A stretch of 49,155 bases of DNA from a bacterium (GTDB lineage: Bacteria > UBP6 > UBA1177), in contig JAGCNV010000076.1 of assembly GCA_017645765.1 (NCBI GenBank), positions 1-49,155 on the forward strand, given 5' to 3'. How positions within the stretch are numbered: position 1 is the stretch's first letter; the number at the start of each line of letters is the position of its first letter. Below the pieces are notes generated by a model that was not told where the DNA came from, searched no databases, and saw only the letters and a program-made list of their open reading frames with translations. This document shows, piece by piece, positions 16,064 to 24,612 of the stretch. Made by a program: the position numbers and the translations under genes.

Positions 16064-17104
16064 TCAGTACAAGGATACAGTTTTCAAAAGCGAAATATTT
16101 TCAAGTATTTTACCGGTTCCAAGAACAACGGATTTCAGCGGATCCTCCGCAATGATGACCGGAAGGTTCGTATCTTCGCGGATGAGGATGTCGAGATTCT
16201 TCAGAAGAGCTCCGCCGCCGGCAAGAACGATGCCTTTGTCAACGATGTCGGCAGCAAGTTCGGGCGGAGTGTTTTCAAGAACGCTTTTTACCGCCGAAAC
16301 AATAGATTTGACAACTTCTGAAAGAGCCTCTCTGACTTCATCGCTCTGAATCTCGATAGTCTTGGGAACACCGGCAACAAGGTCGAGCCCTTTGACCTCC
16401 ATAAATTCGCGGGATTCGTCGGGATAAGCGTTTCCGATGGTACACTTTATCTGTTCAGCCATCCTTTCGCCTATCGCGAGGTTGTACTTTTTCTTGATGT
16501 AGTCAATGATGCTCTCGTCCATTTTGTCTCCGGCAGACTTAACCGATTTTGAATAAACGATCCCGGCAAGTGAAATAACGGCAACTTCCGTAGTACCGCC
16601 GCCGATATCGACAATCATGTTTCCGGTCGGTTCGGTAACGGGCATATTCGCACCGACTGCAGCAGCCATCGGCTGTTCGACAAGAAAAACTTCTCTCGCA
16701 CCTGCGCCGAGTGCTGCTTCACGAACCGTTCTTTTCTCGACTTCTGTGATGCCGTAAGGAACGCCTATCGCAATTCTTGGTTTGATGAAACTTCCGCGTT
16801 TGTATGCGTGTTTGATGAAATATCTGAGCATCTGGCTGGCGACTTCGAAATCTGCGATAACGCCGTCTTTTAAAGGTCTGATAACACTGATGTTTACAGG
16901 CGCCTTGCCTATCATTTCCTTGGCTTCGCGACCGACTGCACGGACAGATTTTGCGCCTCTCGAATCCTTTTCCTGAACAGCTACGACACTCGGCTCGTTT
17001 CCGACGATTCCTTCGCCTTTGACGTATATCAGGGTGTTCGCCGTTCCCAAATCTATTGCTATATCGCTTGTAAAAACCGATAAAACATTATCCAATTGAA
17101 ACAT
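16064..17104 (-). CDS. mreB: rod shape-determining protein MreB
   Basis: MreB is the bacterial actin homologue that guides lateral wall synthesis. Typical motifs are DIAIDLGTANTLIYVKG (phosphate 1), MIVDIGGGTTEVAVISL (phosphate 2) and GIVLAGGGALLKNLD (adenosine region), with RPLKDGVIADFEVA between. Length (346 aa) is normal. AAGGAAGG lies before ATG 17104. The 94-bp gap to dnaE contains a TATACT hexamer that could be a -10 box for a separate mre promoter, but no convincing -35 box was found. Confidence 0.97.
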   Translation of the reverse strand: MFQLDNVLSVFTSDIAIDLGTANTLIYVKGEGIVGNEPSVVAVQEKDSRGAKSVRAVGREAKEMIGKAPVNISVIRPLKDGVIADFEVASQMLRYFIKHAYKRGSFIKPRIAIGVPYGITEVEKRTVREAALGAGAREVFLVEQPMAAAVGANMPVTEPTGNMIVDIGGGTTEVAVISLAGIVYSKSVKSAGDKMDESIIDYIKKKYNLAIGERMAEQIKCTIGNAYPDESREFMEVKGLDLVAGVPKTIEIQSDEVREALSEVVKSIVSAVKSVLENTPPELAADIVDKGIVLAGGGALLKNLDILIREDTNLPVIIAEDPLKSVVLGTGKILENISLLKTVSLY

Positions 17105-17198
17105 TTTTCCTTCCTTTAAACCAACAAAAACAAAAAACGCAAAAGTATAGTCGCAGAAATCTCAAAGTAAAGAAGTTTTGAGTTTTCAGCGCTGAATT

Positions 17199-20100
17199 TT
17201 ACTTAACTTTCAGATAGAACTGGTCGTAGCCGAATATTGATTTGTACTGCGCAAGTTTCGACAAATCTATATTGCCCTGTTTTTCAAGAATTATACTATC
17301 ACCGGAATCACCGAAAGTTATCTTCAGTTGCAGCCTCATTTTGAAAGCAGTCGGCTCTACTGAGAAAATTTTCCCTAAATTCGTCCTGTTTTTCATAAAT
17401 TCTTCTTCTGTGCACTCGTAGACCAGTACCGGCTCAAAATCGGCATCATCCTCACGACAGTAAAACATAAACTGATCGACAGTTTTAATATCAGTTTTGA
17501 TATCGCTTATGGAAAGCACCACTTTTTCGAGAGTTTTTTCCTCTTCGTCTCCAGTAAGAACAGCCCTTCCTCTGACCTTGAAAATAAGCGGAACTTTTGA
17601 AGCAAGTTTTGCAACATCCGGATTCCCCAAAGGATTTCCGATTTTGTTTATCGAAAATTCGATCGCACTCTCTTCGCTTTCTAAAATTCCTTTAAGATAG
17701 TATTCCTTGCCGTCCTTGCTCTTTACCGGCTTGATTTCGGTAGTGATTATGCCGGGGACCCAGTTGTCGTTGCGCTGCCCGTAGAAACGCTTTCCAGATT
17801 CCACATCTTCCACGACACTCTCTATCGAACTGAGACCAAGATTCTGAAAATCCTTTCTGAAAAACCTTGCCGGATGGTTAGAAAGATAAATTCCCAGGAC
17901 TTCACGCTCGAATGCAAGAGAATCAAAAACATCCCACGCTGCAGCCTTATCGACCTGTTTGAGAAGATCTTCATCGGTCATACCCGGACTGTTGTCGGAA
18001 ATTTCTTCTGCAAACGCGGCAAAAAGACTGAGTTGACCGTTATCTTTGTCTTCAGCCGCCTTGCTTCCCTCTTTCAGCGCATTCGGAAGCATCGCCAGAA
18101 GAAGTCCGCGGTTGATTCCGGTAAAATCAAAAGCACCCGCTTTTATCAGAAACTCTATCGCACGGGAATTGACTTTCGACTGGCTCATCCTGCTCGTGAA
18201 GTCGATCAGAGATTTAAAGTCGCCGTTTTTCTCACGTTCTTCGATTATCGCGTCAACCGCCGCTTCGCCGACATTTTTAACAGCTCCGAAACCATACCTT
18301 ATGGCGTTTTCTTCGATACTGAAACTGTTGAAACTTTTGTTTATATCGGGAAGACAGACTTTTATTCCGCGCTCTCTCGCATCGCTGATATACATGAAGA
18401 CTTTGTTTGCATCACCTGCTTCGGAAGTGATGAGAGCCGTGAGAAATTCCGTCGGATAGTGCGTTTTCAGATAAGCCGTCTGATACGAAATATAGCCGTA
18501 ACACGCCGCATGCGATTTGTTAAATCCGTAGCTTGCAAACTTTTCCATGTGGTCGAAAACCAGTTTCGCAGTCTCTTCGGAAATCCCGTTGTTTTTCGCC
18601 CCTTCAATGAATTTGACCTTCGCTTCGGCCATTTTTGCGGCGATTTTTTTACCCATAGCCTTTCGCAGACCGTCCGCCTGACCCATCGAGAATCCTGCAA
18701 GACGGCGGGAAATCTGCATAACCTGCTCCTGATAAACCATAAGCCCGTAAGTTTCACTCAGGATCTCACTAAGCCATGGATGATCGTATTCTATCTTCTC
18801 TTTTCCGTGCTTTCTGCGGATGTAGTTCGGAATGATATCCATAGGTCCGGGACGGTAAAGGGCAACAGCCGCGATAAGGTCTTCGATCCGGTCAGGTTTC
18901 ATCTGGTGGATCATCTTTTCAAAACCGCCGCTTTCCATCTGGAATATACCTTTTGTACTGTTCTCGCAGATGTATTTGTAAGTTTCCGCGTCATCAAGCG
19001 GTATCTTTGATATGTCGAAATCGGGATTTTTCTTCTTAACGAGCGATACAGCGTGGTTTATCATAGTGAGTGTTTTGAGCCCGAGGAAATCGAATTTGAC
19101 CAGACCTACAAGTTCGACTGTCGTTTTTTCATACTGCGTGACACGGTAGTTGTCCTTATCGACGAATATCGGCGAATACTCGTAAATCGGCTTCTGACCG
19201 ATGACAAGTCCGCATGCGTGCTTTCCAGGCTGACGCAGAAGGCCTTCGATCTGCACAGCTATTTTTATGATTTTCGAGAAATCGGGATTGTCGCGGATGA
19301 CCTGTCTTTCGTTTGCAAAAGCCTCGATCGCCGACTTGAGCGATTTCACCTCTTCGGCATCTTCCGGAGCGAGCCTCAGATTTTCTATCGCAGCCTTCAG
19401 TTTGTCGGGATCTGCCGCCGTATCAGCAGAAACATTATATTTTTCTATAAGTTTTTTCGTGGTATCTTTAGTCTTTTTAAGGTATTGCGGCGAATACATA
19501 TCGGCAAAGACTTCGGGAACAAGTTTAGCCAGCTTGTCGGCAGTACTCAGAGGAATATCGAGAGCCCTGGCGACATCACGGATCGCTGATTTGGCCTTGA
19601 GCTGACCGAAAGTAGCTATCTGCGCGACATTGGGTTTGCCGTATTTTTCCTCGACATACTGAATGACACGTTCACGGTTGTCCTGACAGAAGTCGACATC
19701 GAAATCGGGCATTGAAATTCGTTCCGGATTGAGAAATCTCTCGAAAAGAAGCTCGTAACGCAGAGGATCGAGGTCTGTGATTCTCGTACAGTATGCAACA
19801 AGCGAACCGGCACCGCTGCCACGCCCGGGACCGACCGGAATTCCGTGGTTTTTCGCCCAGCGGATAAAGTCGGAAACTATGAGGAAATATCCCGGGAAGT
19901 CCATTCTGATGATAACACCGAGTTCGTATTCAAGCCTGTCACGGTAAGCCTGCTTCTTATCTTCGGGAGTTCCCAACTCCAAAAATCTCTCTTCAAGTCC
20001 TTTTTCAGCCATATCGCGCAAAAATTCAGCCGGGCTTTTGTCACCAGTATCGAAAATCGGCAGATAGTTATGCCCCAGATCAAGCTGCACACAGCACCTT

Positions 20101-20945
20101 TCTGCAATTTTAACGGTATTTTCGATCGCTTCCGCTCCCGCTTCGCCGTAAACACTGAACAGAGAACGCATTTCCTCTTCGCTTTTGAGGTAGAACGCCG
20201 CCGTTTCATGGTGCATTCTGTCAGTATCTGTCACTTTTTTCTTTTCGTTTATGCAGAAAAGAATGTCCTGCGCTTCCGCATGCTCTGGACTCAGATAGTG
20301 GACATCATTCGTTGCAACGAGACCTACTCCGAGTTCTCTGGCAAGTTTTATAAGTTTGGGATTAATTTCTTCCTGCTCTTTTATGCCGTTTACCTGAAGC
20401 TCAATAAAGAAGTTTTCCTTTCCGAAAAGCTCGATATATTCAAGCGCGATCCGTTTTGCATCGTCGTCTTTTCCCGAAACAAGCGCGCGCGGGATTTCTC
20501 CGCCCAGACAGGCACTCGTTGCAATGATTCCTTCCGCGTGTTCTCTTATCAAAGCTCTGTCGATACGCGGTTTGTAGTAAAATCCGTCAACAAAAGCTGT
20601 CGAAGCCATATAGCACAGATTTTTGTACCCTTTCTCATTTTCGGCAAGCAGAAGAAGATGAAACGCATCGGACTTCACTTTTTCAGTTCTGTCGTGAGCG
20701 GAAATATACGCCTCCATACCTATTATCGGCTTTATATCGGCATTTTCGAGCTTGTTGTAGTTCCCTTTTTCATCTTTGCCGATCATCGTCGTGTAGAAAT
20801 CAACGACACCGTGCATATTACCGTGGTCAGTGATCGCAACTGCATTCATGCCAAGCTTTTTCAGCTTTTTCGCAAGTTCTGCCGGCTTTACAAGACCGTC
20901 GAGAAATGAATAAATCGTGTGCAAATGCAAGTGGACAAACGCCAT
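17199..20945 (-). CDS. dnaE: DNA polymerase III alpha subunit (replicative polymerase)
   Basis: DnaE is the replicative polymerase subunit. The N-terminal PHP domain runs to about residue 270 and keeps a full set of potential metal ligands: HLHLH, TDHGNMHG, GMEAY, FHLL, SACLGGE and NDVHY. The polymerase core has GPGRGSGAGSLVAYC and the catalytic PDFDVDFCQDNRE, then RPGPMDIIP and AACYGYISYQTAYLK. An OB-fold is visible near residues 1080-1170 (WVPGIITTEIKPVKSK). At 1248 aa it is longer than E. coli DnaE, mainly in the C-terminal part. It starts 10 bp after the last polysaccharide glycosyltransferase gene, which makes it the distal gene of that long transcript unless an internal promoter exists. 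AGGTG precedes ATG 20945. Confidence 0.97.
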   Translation of the reverse strand: MAFVHLHLHTIYSFLDGLVKPAELAKKLKKLGMNAVAITDHGNMHGVVDFYTTMIGKDEKGNYNKLENADIKPIIGMEAYISAHDRTEKVKSDAFHLLLLAENEKGYKNLCYMASTAFVDGFYYKPRIDRALIREHAEGIIATSACLGGEIPRALVSGKDDDAKRIALEYIELFGKENFFIELQVNGIKEQEEINPKLIKLARELGVGLVATNDVHYLSPEHAEAQDILFCINEKKKVTDTDRMHHETAAFYLKSEEEMRSLFSVYGEAGAEAIENTVKIAERCCVQLDLGHNYLPIFDTGDKSPAEFLRDMAEKGLEERFLELGTPEDKKQAYRDRLEYELGVIIRMDFPGYFLIVSDFIRWAKNHGIPVGPGRGSGAGSLVAYCTRITDLDPLRYELLFERFLNPERISMPDFDVDFCQDNRERVIQYVEEKYGKPNVAQIATFGQLKAKSAIRDVARALDIPLSTADKLAKLVPEVFADMYSPQYLKKTKDTTKKLIEKYNVSADTAADPDKLKAAIENLRLAPEDAEEVKSLKSAIEAFANERQVIRDNPDFSKIIKIAVQIEGLLRQPGKHACGLVIGQKPIYEYSPIFVDKDNYRVTQYEKTTVELVGLVKFDFLGLKTLTMINHAVSLVKKKNPDFDISKIPLDDAETYKYICENSTKGIFQMESGGFEKMIHQMKPDRIEDLIAAVALYRPGPMDIIPNYIRRKHGKEKIEYDHPWLSEILSETYGLMVYQEQVMQISRRLAGFSMGQADGLRKAMGKKIAAKMAEAKVKFIEGAKNNGISEETAKLVFDHMEKFASYGFNKSHAACYGYISYQTAYLKTHYPTEFLTALITSEAGDANKVFMYISDARERGIKVCLPDINKSFNSFSIEENAIRYGFGAVKNVGEAAVDAIIEEREKNGDFKSLIDFTSRMSQSKVNSRAIEFLIKAGAFDFTGINRGLLLAMLPNALKEGSKAAEDKDNGQLSLFAAFAEEISDNSPGMTDEDLLKQVDKAAAWDVFDSLAFEREVLGIYLSNHPARFFRKDFQNLGLSSIESVVEDVESGKRFYGQRNDNWVPGIITTEIKPVKSKDGKEYYLKGILESEESAIEFSINKIGNPLGNPDVAKLASKVPLIFKVRGRAVLTGDEEEKTLEKVVLSISDIKTDIKTVDQFMFYCREDDADFEPVLVYECTEEEFMKNRTNLGKIFSVEPTAFKMRLQLKITFGDSGDSIILEKQGNIDLSKLAQYKSIFGYDQFYLKVK

Positions 20946-20955
20946 TTTTCACCTA

Positions 20956-22062
20956 TTATTTACTGATTTTTCTATATATTTTCATCATTTGCGTTACATT
21001 TTCATTCCAGTCGTAGAGTTTGAGAACACGTTCTCTTCCCGCATCGCCTATATTTTTTCTCAGCTCTGAGTCAAGAACAAGTTTCTCAAGTTTTTCAGCC
21101 GCAGCAGCAGCGTTTTTTCTCTCCACGACAAATCCCGTCACGCCGTCTTCGACAACTTCGGGAAGACCTCCGGCATCCGAAACGACGACCGGATTTCCGC
21201 AACTCTCGGCTTCAACTATCGCAACGCCGAAACTTTCGCTGTCAAGAATAGAAAGCGCGGCATAGACATCGATAACCTTGTGAAAATACGGAACTTTTGA
21301 ATATTCAGCCATTCCTGCGAAATAAACTTTGTCTTTTATTTCAAGTTTTTCAGACAAAATCTCAAGGTTTTTCCTCTCGCTGCCATCACCAACAATCAGA
21401 AGTTTGAGCGAAAGTTCGGGATGCTTTTTAGCAACCATTGCAAAAGCCTCAATCAGATAGTTTATCCCGTATTTTGTCTCAATCAGTTTTATTGTTCCGA
21501 CAACGATATCGTCTGCGGAAAAAGGCGTTAAAGCGGTTCTGTCGACTTTTTCAGGCTTGAACAGTTCAGTATTAATACCAAATGGAGTTACTTCGATTTC
21601 CTTATCCGTATATTTCTTTGTTTCGACCGCCATAACGTTGCTTGTGGAAAGGATTGTGTCCGCCTTTTTCAGATTGTATTCAAGAATTTTTCTGTGAAGA
21701 GAACTCTTTTTCGGAAAGTCGAAGACATCGCTTCCCCAGACCGAAAGAACAAACGGATGAAAACCGCTCAAAGCCCCGAGCAGACCGTAACTTGTGGCAA
21801 AATGGGCGTGCATGATGTCAGGTTTGAACTCTCGAACAACTTTTTTAAGCTGCGGCAGAACTTTCAGATAGTTAAGTTTGCTTAAACCTCCCGCCCTTTT
21901 CTGAAGGTCAAAGTCGGTGAAAGTGAAATCATGATCTGGATAATCGGTCTTATTTACAGGTTTTAAACTGAAAAGATGAATCTCAACCCCTTTTTCGGTG
22001 ATGGAATTAACCCATCTTTTCGTGTGGATCGACGAAGCATCCGAAAGGAAAAGAATCTTCAT
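20956..22062 (-). CDS. glycosyltransferase family 4
   Basis: This is a GT-B fold retaining glycosyltransferase of family 4. The N-terminal half begins MKILFLSDASSIHTKRWV and contains PDIMHAHFATSYG and LSVWGSDV. The C-terminal half has the GT1 domain features LLIVGDGSERKNLE, VYFAGMAEYSKVPYFHK and the E-x7-E-type ESFGVAIVEAESCGNPVV, followed by GGLPEVVEDG. It adds one sugar to the growing repeat unit at the cytoplasmic membrane face; sugar specificity is unknown. A longer frame exists from 22113, but ATG 22062 overlaps the preceding gene's TGA by 4 nt (ATGA) with GGAG upstream, so it is chosen (368 aa). Confidence 0.9.
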   Translation of the reverse strand: MKILFLSDASSIHTKRWVNSITEKGVEIHLFSLKPVNKTDYPDHDFTFTDFDLQKRAGGLSKLNYLKVLPQLKKVVREFKPDIMHAHFATSYGLLGALSGFHPFVLSVWGSDVFDFPKKSSLHRKILEYNLKKADTILSTSNVMAVETKKYTDKEIEVTPFGINTELFKPEKVDRTALTPFSADDIVVGTIKLIETKYGINYLIEAFAMVAKKHPELSLKLLIVGDGSERKNLEILSEKLEIKDKVYFAGMAEYSKVPYFHKVIDVYAALSILDSESFGVAIVEAESCGNPVVVSDAGGLPEVVEDGVTGFVVERKNAAAAAEKLEKLVLDSELRKNIGDAGRERVLKLYDWNENVTQMMKIYRKISK

Positions 22063-23168
22063 TTTTTTTCTCCGCAAAGCTGCTTTGCCACAAACAAAGC
22101 CCTCGCTTCCCAAGTGTTTTCATACCGTTTTTTCAGAACATTCTGCCGTTTTTCTTCAATAAGAGCCCTGTTTTCAGCCAGTTTTTGCAGAAATTCTCCG
22201 AAATTTTCCTCTACGACCCAGCCTATACTGTTTGATTCCACAAAATCTGCGACTGCTGTTCCCGGCGATGCAACAACAGGAACGCCGTAGGAAACAGTTT
22301 CAAAAAGCTTGAACGGCATAGCGAACTTCAAATATTCGTCAAAAACCCGAAGATTTGCAAAAACATCAGCGTTTTTATAGCTTTCTTTCACAATTTCACC
22401 GCTGCCGTGAATAACAGAAATATTCGGCTCGGACTCCATTTTATAGAAATCCTTCATGGAATCGTATTCGTTTTTGCGGCATATAACGGTCAGATTGAGC
22501 ATTTTTCTGCCGCGCACCGCTTCTATCAGAGGGGTAAGATCATATAAAGGCTGCGTAATGCCGCCTATGTACAGAATATTAAGACCGGAACGGCCGTTTT
22601 TTTCAGTAATCTGATCGTAAATTTCACACCCGGAAGGCAGCGGCTGCACATTCGGAATTTTTACCCCGCCGGGAATATACTGAAGCATTTTAAGAGAAGG
22701 CAGAAAAAGTGTGTCGACAAATTTGTCGTACTGCTTTAAATCATATTTGTAAAAATGAACCGCAAACACCCTTTTCAACGTGGAAACAGACTTTTTATAA
22801 AGGTCAAAAGCCCAGTAGACGTCCCTGTAAAAAAGCCCGATCGGAATATTGTGCCTTTTCAACTCTTTAAAGAAACCGAAATCTGTAAACGGATGAAGCG
22901 GCAGATGGTGCCTGTCAGTCAGCAGAGTCGGCATCGTCGAAGATTCCGAATAACAGAAGTCATACTTTTCGCCGTTTTTTATTTTATTTATTATTTCCGA
23001 GCACTTAGCCTTTCTTTCCGAAGCCGTTCCGCAGACTTTTTCGACATAAAAGCCGGCTTTTTCAAAACCTTTTATCATTTTCAGAGGTCTGATTCCGCTC
23101 GCCGACACCGCGTTTTCATCCAAAGCGGCCGGAATATGGAAAATCATTTTTCTGCTATTTTGCGGCAT
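22059..23168 (-). CDS. glycosyltransferase (GT-B type, divergent N-terminus)
   Basis: The C-terminal half reads as a glycosyltransferase family 1/4 domain: LNILYIGGITQPLYDLTPLIEA, a middle PNISVIHGSGEIVKESYKNADVF, and FAMPFKLFETVSYGVPVVAS with the conserved acidic residue. The N-terminal half is diverged, with DFCYSESSTMPTLLTDRHHL and GLFYRDVYWAFD. It probably transfers a sugar to the lipid-linked repeat unit. SD AAGGTG precedes ATG 23168. The first 14 nt overlap the end of the Wzy-like gene, and its end overlaps the next glycosyltransferase by 4 nt, so translation is tightly coupled. Confidence 0.82.
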   Translation of the reverse strand: MPQNSRKMIFHIPAALDENAVSASGIRPLKMIKGFEKAGFYVEKVCGTASERKAKCSEIINKIKNGEKYDFCYSESSTMPTLLTDRHHLPLHPFTDFGFFKELKRHNIPIGLFYRDVYWAFDLYKKSVSTLKRVFAVHFYKYDLKQYDKFVDTLFLPSLKMLQYIPGGVKIPNVQPLPSGCEIYDQITEKNGRSGLNILYIGGITQPLYDLTPLIEAVRGRKMLNLTVICRKNEYDSMKDFYKMESEPNISVIHGSGEIVKESYKNADVFANLRVFDEYLKFAMPFKLFETVSYGVPVVASPGTAVADFVESNSIGWVVEENFGEFLQKLAENRALIEEKRQNVLKKRYENTWEARALFVAKQLCGEKK

Positions 23169-24561
23169 GTTTCACCTTTTTGAATTTGATAATGTATTTT
23201 TTGCCTGTATTTATCATTCTGAGCATCAATGCGGAAGATATGATTATGACAAAAATAAAGAGCATCGTAACAATACCGGCATTGTATATGAAATCGTTGA
23301 ATCCGCCCGTAACAGGCCATTTCAGGGTTAAATAGACCGTAAGAGCCAGAAACAACGGAGTCTTTTCAGCCTTCAAAAGCAGAATATAACTCCACTGGAT
23401 TACAAAGCCCACCCAAAGCGGGGCGAATATAACCCCTGCCAGCCCGAAATTTGCCCATGCCTCGCCGATAAAAAGAGAGTTTATAACTCCAGCCGTTCCT
23501 TCTTCAACCGCTGACGGCATTATTATTGACATTATGATACGGGCGCTTCTCTCGCTTTTATCCATGGAGAAAATTTCCGACAAAACGGAGGAAAAACTGG
23601 AAAAACCCAAAAAATCATGACGCGAAGGGAAAATATCAAATGAAAAGAATGTTCCGGCAGACTGACTGAGAAGAATTCGCCCTGTAATACCGCTGTTCGG
23701 CGAAAGAAAAAGGGTATAAATTTTAGCGGTATCGGCTCCCATAATGAAGACGTATGCCAGAATCAGAATTGAAACCAAGGCGATACCTGTAAAAACAAAA
23801 AGTTTTTTGCTGACCTCTCCGTCTATCAGCGTTTTCAGAAGCAGGAAGCCTATCATATAGACAAGCAGCGGTGATTTTGCAAGACTGTATGTCGAAATCA
23901 TAATTCCTGCACCGAGCATAATCAGAAACCAAAGCAGATCTTTTTTCGATTTCGTCATTTTGTAGTAGGCAAAAGCAATATAGGATAGAATCGGCGTCAA
24001 AGCAATTGCAAAAATATTCCTGATATATATATTTCCCTGAAATCCGGCAGAAGAATCTATCCTCAGCTTTGCCAGAAATTTCGCACTTTCTCCTCTGACA
24101 ATACTCATAACAGGAATTGTTCCGATGGATTTGAAAGTATAGATTACCGAAAAAACAGATACGGCAGACAGAATCAGAAGAAAAAATTTGATATAAGAAT
24201 CCTTTTCGGAAAGCAATGGCTTAATCTTGCTTTTTGCATAGCAATTCGTCAGTTGTTTCATATCGTGATTTTTAAAAAACATGCCGGCTATAAGCATTCC
24301 GCACGGTGCGGCCACCATAGAATACATTATTGCAAGCCAGCCGTAGAATCTCGATGAATCATACGCCAGTTTGTTTATGAGATAATGGTTGTCTATGTGA
24401 TTTACCACGAGAATGGATCCCAAAAACGACATCGCAAAAAAATGAAAATAAAAAATATATGAAACCATGTTGAGTTTGTTCAAAGCCATAGTCCCTGCAG
24501 CTTTTTTAAAAAGGCCGAATGAAAGCGCTAGAACTGTCAAGCTGATAATCAAATAAAACAC
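23155..24561 (-). CDS. oligosaccharide repeat-unit polymerase (Wzy-like)
   Basis: This 468-aa protein has about 11-12 hydrophobic segments and the look of the O-antigen/repeat-unit polymerase family: an N-terminal half with paired helices, a periplasmic loop with SPNSGITGRILLSQSAGTFF and SRHDFLGFSSF, and a late NSLFIGEAWANFGLAGVIFAPLWVGF segment, which matches the family's conserved GxxGxxxxP-like stretch. Wzy proteins join undecaprenyl-linked repeat units in the periplasm. Sequence conservation in this family is low, so the call rests on topology, this segment and the Wzx/Wzz neighbours. The start is GTG 24561, with GAGG 5 nt upstream. Confidence 0.8.
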   Translation of the reverse strand: MFYLIISLTVLALSFGLFKKAAGTMALNKLNMVSYIFYFHFFAMSFLGSILVVNHIDNHYLINKLAYDSSRFYGWLAIMYSMVAAPCGMLIAGMFFKNHDMKQLTNCYAKSKIKPLLSEKDSYIKFFLLILSAVSVFSVIYTFKSIGTIPVMSIVRGESAKFLAKLRIDSSAGFQGNIYIRNIFAIALTPILSYIAFAYYKMTKSKKDLLWFLIMLGAGIMISTYSLAKSPLLVYMIGFLLLKTLIDGEVSKKLFVFTGIALVSILILAYVFIMGADTAKIYTLFLSPNSGITGRILLSQSAGTFFSFDIFPSRHDFLGFSSFSSVLSEIFSMDKSERSARIIMSIIMPSAVEEGTAGVINSLFIGEAWANFGLAGVIFAPLWVGFVIQWSYILLLKAEKTPLFLALTVYLTLKWPVTGGFNDFIYNAGIVTMLFIFVIIISSALMLRMINTGKKYIIKFKKVKHAAK

Positions 24562-24612
24562 AACAACCTCAACAATTCAATAGACAAAAACACTGCTATA
24601 TTTCCGGTAAAA

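Noticed and set aside
17874-20909. Long plus-strand frames (378 and 354 aa) opposite dnaE
   Set aside because: Antisense shadows produced by the codon bias of dnaE; no recognisable domains and no start signals.
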